Positions 52,455 through 62,018 are shown, numbered from the stretch's first letter. The stretch: 64,000 nt of DNA from Nocardioides sp. SLBN-35 (GCF_006715725.1 NZ_VFNU01000001.1:2108001-2172000); one strand, 5' to 3'. Program-made: numbers and translations. Notes: a model not told the origin generated them from the sequence alone.

Positions 52455-52960
52455 CCCTGCAGTACGACACCGCCGACGACCTCGCCGAGTTCACCGACTC
52501 GCTCATCCTCACCCGGGCCACCCGCCACGAGGACTGGGACACCCTGGGCTTCCAGGCCAAGGCCGGCGACCAGTTCAAGCGCGCCCAGATCCGCTACGTG
52601 GGCTCGGGCGCGACCGGCAACCACGAGAACGACAACCGGACCGTCAAGTCGCAGGGCTTCACGTTCTCCAACATGCTGCTGCCGCCCGGCGCCGAGGGCC
52701 CCGAGCACACCCACCACGACGCGGAGGAGGCCTTCTTCGTCCTCGAGGGCGAGGTCGAGGTCGGTATCCACCGCGACGGGCAGGTCGTCAAGCGCACCCT
52801 CGGCTACCGCGACATGATCGTCGTGCCCGCGGGCGTCCCGCGCAGCCTGAAGAACAACGGCGACGAGGACGCGCTCTTCTGCGTGATCATCGGCGCCCAG
52901 AAGCCGCAGGTCCCGACCTACCCCGAGACGTCGGCCATGCACGGCGTGACCCGGGACTGA
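52451..52960 (+). CDS. Cupin-domain protein
   Basis: 169 residues, single cupin barrel. Metal-binding motif 1 is seen as GPEHTHHDAEEAFFVLEGEVEV (two His spaced HxH, then Glu), and motif 2 as the GYRDMIVVPAGVPRSLKNNG stretch, where the usual His of motif 2 is replaced by Arg/Ser. So the metal site is partly altered. Enzymes of this size act as isomerases, dioxygenases or decarboxylases. Located between the hydrolase and the SDR; the step it catalyses is unknown. Confidence 0.82.
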   Translation: MTLQYDTADDLAEFTDSLILTRATRHEDWDTLGFQAKAGDQFKRAQIRYVGSGATGNHENDNRTVKSQGFTFSNMLLPPGAEGPEHTHHDAEEAFFVLEGEVEVGIHRDGQVVKRTLGYRDMIVVPAGVPRSLKNNGDEDALFCVIIGAQKPQVPTYPETSAMHGVTRD

Positions 52961-52964
52961 GCCC

Positions 52965-53771
52965 GTGGACCTGGAGCTGCGCGACCGCACCTACCTCGTC
53001 ACCGGCGGCAGCTCGGGGGTCGGTCTGGCCACCGTCGGGCTGTTGCTGGCCGAAGGGGCGCGCGTGGTCACGTGCGGGCGGCGGGCCGATGGGCTCGACG
53101 CCGCGGCGGCGCAGCTGGCGGCGGCGCTCGGTGCCGCTGAGCTGTCGGGCGCGCTGCTCACACGGGTCTGCGACGTTCGCGACGCCGCGGCCGTGGCGTC
53201 GCTCGTGGACGACGCGACGCAGGCCTTCGGCGGCCTCGACGGGGTGGTCAACAACGCCGGCCAGTCCCGGATGGCGGGGCTCGCCGACGTCCGCGCCGCC
53301 GACTTCCTCGACGAGCTGGACCTCAAGTTCAGCAGCGTGCTCAACGTCCTCGGCGACGCGCTGCCCTGGCTCGAGAAGTCGCCGGTGGCCTCGGTCGTCA
53401 ACGTCAACGCGGTGCTCGCCAAGCAGCCCGAGCCGCGGCTCGTCACCACCTCCGCGGCCCGCGCCGGCCTGCTCAACCTGACCAAGTCAATGTCGGTGGA
53501 GTACGCCGCCCGCGGGGTGCGGGTGAACTCGGTCTGCCTCGGCCTGGTCGACACCGGCCAGTGGCGCCGTCGCTACGACGACTCCGGCGACACCCGCGAC
53601 TACGCCGACTGGGAGCGGGAGATCGCCGCCGACCGCGGCATCGCACTCGGCCGGTTCGGCCGGGCCGAGGAGGTCGCCTCGGCGATCGCCTTCCTGCTGT
53701 CCCCGCGCTCGTCGTACGTCACCGGCGCGGCGCTCGACGTCTGCGGCGGCGTCTCCCGCGGCCTGTTCTGA
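52965..53771 (+). CDS. Short-chain dehydrogenase/reductase with altered active-site residues
   Basis: 268 residues starting at a GTG 4 nt after the cupin stop. Cofactor motif TGGSSGVGLATVG (residues 13-25), NNAG at 96-99. The catalytic YxxxK is T162-SAA-R166 (LVTTSAARAG), and the catalytic Ser position reads Asn/Ala (VVNVNAVLAK). NAD(P) binding should be intact but the classical proton relay is missing. I recall other SDRs with a similar SAAR motif, so it is a subfamily trait rather than decay. It may reduce an activated substrate or use a different acid-base residue. Confidence 0.85.
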   Translation: MDLELRDRTYLVTGGSSGVGLATVGLLLAEGARVVTCGRRADGLDAAAAQLAAALGAAELSGALLTRVCDVRDAAAVASLVDDATQAFGGLDGVVNNAGQSRMAGLADVRAADFLDELDLKFSSVLNVLGDALPWLEKSPVASVVNVNAVLAKQPEPRLVTTSAARAGLLNLTKSMSVEYAARGVRVNSVCLGLVDTGQWRRRYDDSGDTRDYADWEREIAADRGIALGRFGRAEEVASAIAFLLSPRSSYVTGAALDVCGGVSRGLF

Positions 53772-53809
53772 CCCTTCACCCTCCCGTCACCCTCCCGAGG
53801 AGAACTCCC

Positions 53810-55465
53810 ATGACCAGCCCGGCACCGGAGCGCACCGGCGGCGACCTGCTCGTCGACCTGCTGCGCCGCTACGACGTCGACACCGTCTTCGGCATCGTCA
53901 GCGTCCACAACCTCCCCTTGGTGGAGGCCGTGGACCGTGACCTCCGCTTCGTGCCGGTCCGTCACGAGGCGAGCGCGGTCAACGCCGCCGACGGCTACGC
54001 CCGGGCCCGGGACGGACTGGGCTGCGCGCTGACCAGCACCGGCACCGGCGCCGGCAACGCCGCCGGCTCGCTCGTCGAGTCGCTCAGCGCCGGGACCTCG
54101 GTGCTGCACGTCACCGGCCAGGTGGACACGCCGTACCTCGGCTCGGGGCGTGGCTTCATCCACGAGACCAAGGACCAGCTCGGCATGCTCAGGGCGGTCT
54201 CGAAGCACGCGGTCACCGTGCCGGACGTCGCGTCGGCCGGCGCCGTGCTGCAGGAGGCGGCCGAGCAGGCGCTCGCCGCTCCCGGCGGTCCGGCGAGCGT
54301 CGAGTGGCCGATCGACCTGCAGTACGCCGTCCCCGTGGGACTTCCGGCTCCGGCGACCCCGGCGCCCGCCGCCCCGGTCGACCCGGTCAAGGTCGCCGAG
54401 GTGGTCAGCCTGCTGCGGGGCAGCGAGCGGCCGGCGATCTGGGCCGGCGGGGGAGTCGCCCGGGCCGGCGCATCGCTGCGCAGGCTGGTCGAGCTGACCG
54501 GAGCCGCCCTGTTCACCAGCAACTCGGGACGCGGCGCGGTGCCCGAGGACCACGAGCTGTGCGTCGGCAACTACGCGACCACGCCCGGGGGACGCAGCCT
54601 GCTCGCCGACGCCGACCTGCTGCTGAGCGTCGGCACCCACTTCCGCTCCAACGAGACCGGTGACTACGGCCTCGTCGTACCCACGACGCACGTCCAGGTC
54701 GACCTCGACCCCGCCGCCCTCGGCCGGGTCTTCCCGGCGAGCGTCGGTGTCGTCGCCGACGCGAACGCCTTCCTGGGCGCCGTCGTCGACGCCCTCGTCG
54801 CAGCAGACGTTGCGCCGCGCGCCGCCTGGTCGGAGCGGGTGCGGGTCACCCGCGCGTCGGTCCGCGAGGCCCAGCGCGCCGGTCTCGGGGAGCACGCGGC
54901 CTTCGCCGACGCCCTGCGCAAGGTGCTGCCGCGCGACGCGGTCGTCGCCCGCGACGTCACCATCGCGTCGAGCTCGTGGGGCAACCGCCTGCTGGAGATG
55001 TACGACGCCCGCGGCAACGTCTTCCCGCGCGGCGGCGGCATCGGCCAGGGCCTCGGCATGGCGATCGGCGCCGCGATCACCCGGCCGGACCGGCCCAGCG
55101 TCGGCATCGTCGGCGACGGCGGCCTCGCGGTCCACCTCGGCGAGCTCACCACCCTCGCCCAGGAGAGGCCCTGGCTGGTGCTGCTGGTCTTCAACGACGG
55201 CGGCTACGGCGTGCTGCGCAACATGCAGGAGTCGCTGGGCAGCCCACGCTCCGGCGTCGACCTGCTCGCCCCCGACTACGCGACCCTGTGCCGTTCGATG
55301 GGGCTGGCGCACCTGCGCATCGCGGACCCCGGTGCGGTCGCGGCCACGCTCGAGCAGGCCGTCGCGCTCGGCGGCCCGGTCGTCGTCGAGGTCGACCTGG
55401 CGGCGTACCCGCCGATGCCGCGCCCCTTCACCCCGCCCGTCCACGTCCCGGGAGCACCCTCATGA
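53810..55465 (+). CDS. Thiamine diphosphate-dependent 2-oxoacid decarboxylase/acetolactate synthase-like enzyme
   Basis: 551 residues with the three ThDP-enzyme domains. The catalytic Glu is in VPVRHEASAVNAADGYAR, and the cofactor motif runs from GIVGDGGLAVHLGEL to VFNDGGYGVLRN (GDG with 26-28 residues to the Asn). RGGGIGQGLGMAIGAA precedes it, as in benzoylformate decarboxylase-type enzymes. The next gene is an aldehyde dehydrogenase with ATGA overlap, so decarboxylation to an aldehyde and oxidation to an acid is the natural reading. Good GAGGAG ribosome site. Substrate unknown. Confidence 0.88.
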   Translation: MTSPAPERTGGDLLVDLLRRYDVDTVFGIVSVHNLPLVEAVDRDLRFVPVRHEASAVNAADGYARARDGLGCALTSTGTGAGNAAGSLVESLSAGTSVLHVTGQVDTPYLGSGRGFIHETKDQLGMLRAVSKHAVTVPDVASAGAVLQEAAEQALAAPGGPASVEWPIDLQYAVPVGLPAPATPAPAAPVDPVKVAEVVSLLRGSERPAIWAGGGVARAGASLRRLVELTGAALFTSNSGRGAVPEDHELCVGNYATTPGGRSLLADADLLLSVGTHFRSNETGDYGLVVPTTHVQVDLDPAALGRVFPASVGVVADANAFLGAVVDALVAADVAPRAAWSERVRVTRASVREAQRAGLGEHAAFADALRKVLPRDAVVARDVTIASSSWGNRLLEMYDARGNVFPRGGGIGQGLGMAIGAAITRPDRPSVGIVGDGGLAVHLGELTTLAQERPWLVLLVFNDGGYGVLRNMQESLGSPRSGVDLLAPDYATLCRSMGLAHLRIADPGAVAATLEQAVALGGPVVVEVDLAAYPPMPRPFTPPVHVPGAPS

Positions 55466-56964
55466 GCGCCGTCATCACTGATCGCCTGGCCCCGGAGGGG
55501 CGGATCCTCGTCGGCGGCGAGTGGGTCGAGGGGACCGGTGCCGAGATCGTCACGACCGACCCCGCCGACGGCAGCACCATCGCCACCCTGGCCGGGGCGG
55601 TGCCGGCCGACGTCGACAGCGCCGTGCGCCGTGGCGAGGCCGCGCGCTCGGCCGCGGCGTGGCGCACGATGCTGCCGCACCAGCGGGCCCGCTACCTCGC
55701 CCGCACCGCCGACCTGATCGAGGCGCGCAGCGAGGAGCTCGCCCTGCTGCAGAGCCGCGACAACGGCAAGCCGCTCGCCGAGACCCGGGCGCTGGTCGCG
55801 AGTGCGGCCGGGACCTTCCGGTACGTCGCGGCGCTCCTCGAGACCGAGGAGGGCGCGATCCCGCCCTCGCGCGGCGGCTACCTGACCTTCTCGGTGCACG
55901 AGCCGATCGGAGTGGTCGGTGCGATCACCCCGTGGAACAGCCCGATCGCCTCCGAGGCCCAGAAGGTCGCCCCCGCGCTCGCCGCCGGCAACGCCGTCGT
56001 CCTCAAGCCGGCCGCGTGGACGCCGCTGCTCGCCCTCGAGCTCGGCGCGCTGCTGCTCGAGGCCGGGATCCCCGAGGGCCTGGTCAGCGTGCTGCCCGGC
56101 CCCGGGCGCACCGTCGGCCAGGCGATCGTCGAGCATCCCGGGATCGGTCACCTGTCCTTCACCGGCGGCACCGACACCGGTCGGGAGCTGGCCGCCACCG
56201 CGGCCCGGCTGCTCAAGACGACCTCGCTCGAGCTCGGCGGGAAGTCGCCCACGATCGTGCTGCCCGACGCGGACCTCGACCTCGCGGTCAACGGCATCCT
56301 CTACGGCATCTTCAGCTCCCAGGGGCAGTCCTGCATCGCCGGCTCGCGGCTGTTCGTCCACGACAGCGTGTACGACGAGGTCGTGGCCCGCATCGCCGAG
56401 CGCGCCGACGCGCTGCGGGTCGGGCACCCCCGGGCCGAGGGCACCCAGCTCGGGCCGCTCATCACCGCCTCCCACCGAGACTCCGTCGAGCGCTTCATCG
56501 CCGACGGCCTCGCCGCCGGCGGGACGCTGCGGGCCGGCGGCGTGCGGCCGTCCGACCCTGCGCTCGCGGCGGGCAGCTACCTGCGGCCCACGGTGATCGA
56601 CGGACTCGGTGCCGACGCGTCCGTCGTGCGCGAGGAGATCTTCGGCCCGGTCCTGGTGGCGCTGCGCTGGCGCGACGAGGAGGAGCTGGTCGCGGCGGCC
56701 AACGACTCGGCGTACGGACTCGCGTGCGGCATCTGGACCCGGGACTTCGCCCGCGCCTGGCGCATCGCGCGCGCCGTCGACGCGGGCACGGTCTGGGTCA
56801 ACACCTACAAGCAGCTGTCGATCGCCACCCCGTTCGGCGGCGTCAAGGACAGCGGTTCCACCCGCGAGAAGGGGCTGGGCGCGATCCGCGCGTACCAGCG
56901 GCAGAAGAGCATCTATCTGGGCACGTCCGGGCCGATCGCCTGGGCGGACCGACCGGGCTTCTAG
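55462..56964 (+). CDS. NAD(P)-dependent aldehyde dehydrogenase
   Basis: 500 residues, full-length ALDH. EPIGVVGAITPWNSPI, SFTGGTDTGRELAATAA (cofactor), general base Glu in SLELGGKSP, nucleophile Cys in SQGQSCIAGSRL and the C-terminal TYKQLSIATPFGGVKDSG. The sequence resembles betaine or aromatic aldehyde dehydrogenases. It is translationally coupled to the ThDP enzyme upstream and would oxidise the aldehyde product. The flavin monooxygenase follows 17 nt later. Confidence 0.93.
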   Translation: MSAVITDRLAPEGRILVGGEWVEGTGAEIVTTDPADGSTIATLAGAVPADVDSAVRRGEAARSAAAWRTMLPHQRARYLARTADLIEARSEELALLQSRDNGKPLAETRALVASAAGTFRYVAALLETEEGAIPPSRGGYLTFSVHEPIGVVGAITPWNSPIASEAQKVAPALAAGNAVVLKPAAWTPLLALELGALLLEAGIPEGLVSVLPGPGRTVGQAIVEHPGIGHLSFTGGTDTGRELAATAARLLKTTSLELGGKSPTIVLPDADLDLAVNGILYGIFSSQGQSCIAGSRLFVHDSVYDEVVARIAERADALRVGHPRAEGTQLGPLITASHRDSVERFIADGLAAGGTLRAGGVRPSDPALAAGSYLRPTVIDGLGADASVVREEIFGPVLVALRWRDEEELVAAANDSAYGLACGIWTRDFARAWRIARAVDAGTVWVNTYKQLSIATPFGGVKDSGSTREKGLGAIRAYQRQKSIYLGTSGPIAWADRPGF

Positions 56965-56981
56965 GAAGGGCAGGGCACGAC

Positions 56982-58112
56982 ATGAGCATGCACGTCGGCA
57001 TCGTCGGGGGCGGGATCGGCGGCCTGGCCGCCGCCATCGGCCTGCGCGCGCGAGGGATCGCGGTCACCGTCTTCGAGCAGGCGCCCGAGTTCGGCCGGGT
57101 CGGCGCGGACATCAACCTGACCCCCAACGCGGTCCGCGCGCTCGACGGCGTCGGTGGTGGTGTCGGGGTCGCGATCCGGGACTCGGCCGCGCGGCCGACG
57201 TACCGCATCAGCAGGACGTGGGACACCGGCGAGGAGACCTCGCGCCTGGAGATGGGCGACGCCGCGGAGCGGAAGTACGACGCCCCGCAGCTCACCATCC
57301 ACCGGGCCGACCTGCTCTCCGCGCTCGAGCGGGAGCTGCCGCCCGAGGTGATCCGCCTCGGCCACCGGCTGGTTGCCCTCGACCAGGGGCCGGACGGCCC
57401 GGTGCGACTGGACTTCGACGGTGGCGCGACCGCGGAGGTCGACGTCGTGATCGGCGCCGACGGCATCCACTCCAGCGTGCGGTCCGCGCTGTTCGGCAAG
57501 GAGAGCCCCGAGTTCACGGGGGTCGTGGCGTTCCGCGCGGTGGTCCCCTCGGACCGTCTCGACGTGCCGAACCTCGATGCCTTCACCAAGTGGTGGGGGC
57601 CGGACCCCGAGACCCAGATCGTCACGTTCCCGCTCAACCGCGGGCGGGACACGTTCATCTTCGCGACGACCCCGCAGGAGTCCTGGACCGAGGAGTCCTG
57701 GACGACGCCGGGCGACGTCGTCGAGCTGCGGGCGATGTACGCGCACTTCCACCCCGAGGCGCGGGCCCTGCTCGACGCCTGCGAGTCGGTCCTCAAGTCC
57801 GCGCTCTACGTCCGCGACCCGCTGCCGCAGTGGTCCCTGGGCCGGGCCACCCTGCTCGGCGACGCCGCGCACCCGATGATGCCGTTCATGGCGCAGGGCG
57901 CTGCCATGTCGATCGAGGACGCGGTCGTGCTGACCCGGGCGATCGCAGACGGCGCCGCCGATGTCGGGCAGGCGCTGAAGGGCTACGAGGCCGCACGCCT
58001 GCCCCGCACCAGCCGGATCCAGGTCGGCTCGCGCGGCAACACCTGGTTGAAGTCGTCGGGCGACGCCGACTGGGTCTATGCCTACGACGCCTGGCAGGTC
58101 GCGCTGGCCTGA
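56982..58112 (+). CDS. FAD-dependent aromatic hydroxylase (salicylate hydroxylase-like)
   Basis: 376 residues from the first of two nearby ATG codons (56982 or 56988). Class A flavoprotein monooxygenase motifs are complete: GIVGGGIGGLAAAIGL with the distal Glu in VFEQAPEF, the DG motif VVIGADGIHSSVRSALFG, and the GD motif LLGDAAHPMMPFMAQGAAMSIEDA. It hydroxylates an aromatic or N-heteroaromatic ring with NAD(P)H and oxygen. It would prepare the diphenol for the extradiol dioxygenase encoded by the first gene of the operon. Last gene of the operon. Confidence 0.9.
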   Translation: MSMHVGIVGGGIGGLAAAIGLRARGIAVTVFEQAPEFGRVGADINLTPNAVRALDGVGGGVGVAIRDSAARPTYRISRTWDTGEETSRLEMGDAAERKYDAPQLTIHRADLLSALERELPPEVIRLGHRLVALDQGPDGPVRLDFDGGATAEVDVVIGADGIHSSVRSALFGKESPEFTGVVAFRAVVPSDRLDVPNLDAFTKWWGPDPETQIVTFPLNRGRDTFIFATTPQESWTEESWTTPGDVVELRAMYAHFHPEARALLDACESVLKSALYVRDPLPQWSLGRATLLGDAAHPMMPFMAQGAAMSIEDAVVLTRAIADGAADVGQALKGYEAARLPRTSRIQVGSRGNTWLKSSGDADWVYAYDAWQVALA

Positions 58113-58128
58113 CGGCCCGGCGTGCCGG

Positions 58129-59241
58129 TCACGAGACCGGCGCCTCGCCCAGCGTGACGGTGGCCGACTCGGTCGAACCGGTGGCGGTGGTCCAGGTGAC
58201 GGTGACCCGGTCGCCGGCCGCGTGGGCGCTGATCGCGGCACGGAGCTCGTCGGTCGTGCCCACCGCGGTGCCGTCGACGCGGGTGATCGTGTCGCCGGCG
58301 GCGATGCCTGCGGAGGCGGCGGCACTGCTGTGGGTGACCTCGGCGACCAGCGGTGCGCCGGCCGAGGGGTCGAGGGCGACGCCGAGGTAGCCGTCGTACC
58401 CGAGCTCGACGCCGCTGCCGGTGTCGCCCGACTCGATCTGCGCGACGACCCGCTCCACGGTGGCGACCGGGATCGCGTAGCCGGTGACGTCGCTGCTGCC
58501 GCTCGACGCGGCGACGTTCATGCCGACGACCTCGCCGTCGGCGTCCAGCACGGCGCCGCCGGAGTCGCCGGGGACGACGTAGGCGTCCATCCGGATCAGG
58601 TCGGTCAGTGCAGTGCCGCCGGGGGACCCGTCGGTGCTCTCGACGGTGATGTCGTCGTGCAACGCGGCGACCGTGCCGGGGGAGGCGGTCAACGAGCCGC
58701 CGTCGCCGCCCGCGTCACCGACCGAGGTGATCTCGTCGCCGACGGCGGCCGCGGTGTCGGACAGCTCGACCGGGGTCAGTCCGCTCGCGTCCTCCAGCTG
58801 CAGGACGGCGACGTCGGTGGTGGCGTTCGCGCCGACGTACCGCGCGGTGTAGGTGCGCCCCGTCGTCACGACCGTCACCTCGATGGCCGTCGCGCCCTCG
58901 ACGACGTGGTGGTTGGTGACGATCGTGCCGTCGGAGTCGAGGACCAGCCCGGTGCCGGCACTGGTCCCGTTGGTGAGCGTCGAGGAGATCTCGACGACTC
59001 CGGTCGACTGCTCGTCCGTCGCGTCGGCCGTGTCCCGGCCCGTGGCGCCGGGGACGTACGACTGGCGCCGGACATACGGCGTCGCCGGCACCTCCGGCGT
59101 CGTCGGGACCTGGGTCGTGGCCGCGCTCGACGTCGGGGCGGCCTCGTCCGCCAGCAGGTGCGTGGCGACGGCGGCGCCGCCCGCACCGGTCGCGACGAGC
59201 AGCAGGGCGGCGGTACCGAGGGCGAGGGGGTGACGGGTCAT
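58129..59241 (-). CDS. Secreted or membrane-anchored HtrA-like serine protease with PDZ domain
   Basis: 370 residues. N-terminal hydrophobic segment (PLALGTAALLLVATGAGGAAVA) serving as signal or anchor, then a Thr/Pro-rich linker. The trypsin-like domain has His in IVTNHHVVEGA, Asp in ATTDVAVLQLE and Ser in VVPGDSGGAVLD. A C-terminal PDZ domain (AEVTHSSAAASAGIAAGDTITRVDGTAV) follows. Extracytoplasmic protein quality control or stress proteolysis is the family role. It stands alone, convergent with the flavin monooxygenase and downstream of fprA in the same direction across 70 bp. Confidence 0.9.
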   Translation of the reverse strand: MTRHPLALGTAALLLVATGAGGAAVATHLLADEAAPTSSAATTQVPTTPEVPATPYVRRQSYVPGATGRDTADATDEQSTGVVEISSTLTNGTSAGTGLVLDSDGTIVTNHHVVEGATAIEVTVVTTGRTYTARYVGANATTDVAVLQLEDASGLTPVELSDTAAAVGDEITSVGDAGGDGGSLTASPGTVAALHDDITVESTDGSPGGTALTDLIRMDAYVVPGDSGGAVLDADGEVVGMNVAASSGSSDVTGYAIPVATVERVVAQIESGDTGSGVELGYDGYLGVALDPSAGAPLVAEVTHSSAAASAGIAAGDTITRVDGTAVGTTDELRAAISAHAAGDRVTVTWTTATGSTESATVTLGEAPVS

Positions 59242-59311
59242 GCCCCGATGCTGCGCACCCTGCCTGTGCGGCGGCTGTGTCCCGGCCCAGCGCGGGCCAC
59301 GAGGTCCGCGC

Positions 59312-60646
59312 TCAGCCGCGCCCGGCGGCCAGCATCTCCTCGCGGGTCGCCACCTTCACCCGGGCGCGGCCCTCGGCCTCGCCCAGCGCGACCTCGTGCG
59401 CGTCCAGCCGCTCCCACGCGGTGTGGGTGACGACGTCCACCTCGCGCTCGGCGAAGTACGCGTCGACGTCCTCGGTGCGCCGGGCGGTCGCCGTCTCCCG
59501 GGTCTCGGCGAGCAGGTGCGCGACGGTCTCGGCCGCGTCGGACTTGGTGTGCCCGATCAGGCCCACGGGTCCGCGCTTGATCCAGCCGGTCACGTACGTA
59601 CCGGGGATCGGGGTGCCGTCCAGGTCGAGCACCCGGCCGCCGTCGTTCGGGATGACCGCGGCGCGGTCGTCGAACGGCAGGCCGGGCAGCGCGCTGCTGC
59701 GGTAGCCGATGGCGCGGTAGACCTGCTGCACGTCCCAGTCGGTCACCTCGCCGGTGCCCTCGACGTTGCCGTCGGCGTTGGGGGAGTGGGTGCGCTCGGT
59801 GCGCAGCGTGGTGACCCTGCCGTCGGCGTCGGCGACGATCTCGATGGGCGCCTCGGCGAAGTGCAGGTGGATCCGGTGCGGCTTGCCGACCGGGTCGGCA
59901 CCTACCCAGCTGGTGAGCGTGTTGAGCACCATCTTCTGCGACTTGTGCTCGGCGATGTGCGCCATCCCGTGCTCGTCCACGTCGAAGCCCTCGGGGTGCA
60001 CGATCACCTCGACGTCGGGCGAGTGGTTGAGCTCGCGCAGCTCCAGCGGCGAGAACTTCGCGTACGCCGGCCCACGGCGCGCGAACACGTGCACGTCGGT
60101 GATGGTCTTGGCCTTCAGGCCCGCGTGGACGTGGGCCGGGATGTCGGTGACGAGCATCTCGTCGCCGGTCTTGGCGAGCACCCGGGCCACGTCGAGCGCC
60201 ACGTTGCCGACACCGAGGACGGCGACGCTGGTCGCCTCGAGCGGCCACGTCTGCGGCACGTCCGGGTGGGCGTCGTACCAGGAGACGAAGTCGGCGGCGC
60301 CGTACGAGTGCTCCTCGCCGGGGATGCCGAGGTCGCGGTCGCCCATCGCGCCGGTCGAGACGACCACCGCGTCGTAGAACTCGCGCAGGTCCTCGAGCTT
60401 CACGTCGACGCCGTACTCCACGTTGCCGAGGAAGCGGACCTCCGGCTTGGCGATCACCCGCTGCAGCGCCTTGATGATCTCCTTGATCCGCGGGTGGTCC
60501 GGTGCGACGCCGTACCGGACCAGGCCGAAGGGAGCGGGAAGCCGCTCGAGGATGTCGACGGACACGTCGGTGTCCGCCTTGGTGAGGATGTCGGCGGCGT
60601 AGATGCCGGCCGGGCCACCGCCGACGATCGCAACACGGAGAGTCAT
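59312..60646 (-). CDS. fprA: Ferredoxin/adrenodoxin-NADP reductase (FprA type)
   Basis: 444 residues from the ATG at 60646, where the FAD motif begins (LRVAIVGGGPAGIYAADILTK). Adrenodoxin-reductase-type features: FGLVRYGVAPDHPRIKEI, the NADP motif VLGVGNVALDVARVLAK, ARRGPAYAKFSPLELREL, and the C-terminal VTGWIKRGPVGLIGHTKSDA. It transfers electrons from NADPH to ferredoxins that serve cytochromes P450 and other oxygenases; in actinobacteria FprA is a general housekeeping copy. No ferredoxin gene lies in the window. A longer start at 60739 was rejected as it only adds unconserved residues. Confidence 0.9.
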   Translation of the reverse strand: MTLRVAIVGGGPAGIYAADILTKADTDVSVDILERLPAPFGLVRYGVAPDHPRIKEIIKALQRVIAKPEVRFLGNVEYGVDVKLEDLREFYDAVVVSTGAMGDRDLGIPGEEHSYGAADFVSWYDAHPDVPQTWPLEATSVAVLGVGNVALDVARVLAKTGDEMLVTDIPAHVHAGLKAKTITDVHVFARRGPAYAKFSPLELRELNHSPDVEVIVHPEGFDVDEHGMAHIAEHKSQKMVLNTLTSWVGADPVGKPHRIHLHFAEAPIEIVADADGRVTTLRTERTHSPNADGNVEGTGEVTDWDVQQVYRAIGYRSSALPGLPFDDRAAVIPNDGGRVLDLDGTPIPGTYVTGWIKRGPVGLIGHTKSDAAETVAHLLAETRETATARRTEDVDAYFAEREVDVVTHTAWERLDAHEVALGEAEGRARVKVATREEMLAAGRG

Positions 60647-60746
60647 GTCAACGAGTCTGGGCGTTCGCACCGGCTCACAGAACGAGGTTGTGGTTGGGTG
60701 CTCACAAGGTCGTCTTGGGAGTCCCGTGACGTGAGTCACCGCCGGG

Positions 60747-62018
60747 TCACGGCAGGGTCGTCAGCAGGGTGTCCATCGTCGACTCCTCGGCGCTCGCCTT
60801 GGGGTGGCTGGCCCGGACCGAGGTGAGGACGTCGTCGATCTGGTGGTCGAGGACGTTCCACGCCGCGCAGTCGGCCGGCTGGAGGTCGGCCTGGTCGTTG
60901 TCCCACGCGGTCTCCAGGTCGGTGATCCGCTTGGTGGCGCCGCCCTGGTCCCCGCTTGCCACGAGCTGACGGGTGTCCTCCACGATGGTGCGGTAGCTCG
61001 ACGTCGTCGCTGCCGGGAACGCCGTACCCGCTCGGGTGTGGGCCTCTCCGGCGCTGATCGGGCCGGCCGCGCAGGACGGGGCCTTGCCCTCCTCCGCATC
61101 GAGCGCGCTGACGTGCGGCTGGCTGTTGGCGTAGGCGAGCAGACCGACCGTGAGCGCCGCGAGGGCGCCGAACCCGGCCAGGGCGACGCGTTCGCGGGTC
61201 GGGGCGACGTCGTACGACGGCTCGTCGTTCGTGCGCCGCTCGGTGACGTCACTGCGGGTGATCGTGAGAAGCACGACGGTGGCCAGGATGGTGCCGAGGA
61301 ACACTGCGCTGGTGCCGAAGGTGCCCAGGCCCAGACCCTGCTCCGACTTGGGCGAGGCGAGCCAGTCGCCGATGTTGGCGCCGAGCGGGCGGGTGAGGAT
61401 GTAGGCGACCCAGAACGACAGCACCGGGTTGGCGCCGAAGCGCCACAGGGCGGTCACCGCGGCGATCAGGCCGAGCGGCAGGAGCACCGAGCGGCCGGGG
61501 CCCCAGCCGGTGAGCTCGAGGGTCCAGTCGCCGGTGGCGGTGCCCAGGGCGAAGGTGACCAGGACGGCCAGCCAGTAGAAGGCCTCGCGCGGGGTGGTGA
61601 CGATGCTGTGGATCGACAGGGTGCGCTCGCGGGCCCACCAGATCCCGAACACCGCGGCGAGCGCGACCGAGAACACGGTGGTGCTGATCCACAGGGGGAC
61701 GCCGAGCTGGTCGGTGAGGATGTCGGTGTAGAGGGTGCCGGTGACGCTGACGACGACGACGGTGAGCCAGTAGAGGGCCCGGACATAGCGCCGGGCACGC
61801 ATCTGGACGGCGAGGGCCACCGCGAAGACGGCGGTGAAGATGATGGCGGTGCGGACCAGTCCGACACCGAGGTTCACGTTGATCCAGTCGGCGAAGCTCT
61901 CGCCCACTGTTGTGCACAGGACCTTGATGATCCAGAACCAGGCGGTGACCTCCGGGACCTTGTTCAGCAGCAGGGCCCGTGTGGAGCGGGAGGGAGTTGT
62001 CGAGGCTGTCGTGGACAT
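60747..62018 (-). CDS. Multi-pass membrane protein, COG4705-like
   Basis: 423 residues. Residues ~15-270 hold about eight membrane helices in two repeats, with NKVPEVTAWFWIIKVLCTTVGESFADW and a second copy of the pattern around VAYILTRPLGANIGDWLASP; this duplicated helix pair is the mark of COG4705 proteins. A further helix (ALAGFGALAALTVGLLAYA) leads to a C-terminal extracytoplasmic tail of about 110 residues with three Cys. The tail is unusual for the family. It follows the response-regulator gene by 26 bp in the same direction and is probably its target. Function unknown. Confidence 0.75.
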   Translation of the reverse strand: MSTTASTTPSRSTRALLLNKVPEVTAWFWIIKVLCTTVGESFADWINVNLGVGLVRTAIIFTAVFAVALAVQMRARRYVRALYWLTVVVVSVTGTLYTDILTDQLGVPLWISTTVFSVALAAVFGIWWARERTLSIHSIVTTPREAFYWLAVLVTFALGTATGDWTLELTGWGPGRSVLLPLGLIAAVTALWRFGANPVLSFWVAYILTRPLGANIGDWLASPKSEQGLGLGTFGTSAVFLGTILATVVLLTITRSDVTERRTNDEPSYDVAPTRERVALAGFGALAALTVGLLAYANSQPHVSALDAEEGKAPSCAAGPISAGEAHTRAGTAFPAATTSSYRTIVEDTRQLVASGDQGGATKRITDLETAWDNDQADLQPADCAAWNVLDHQIDDVLTSVRASHPKASAEESTMDTLLTTLP

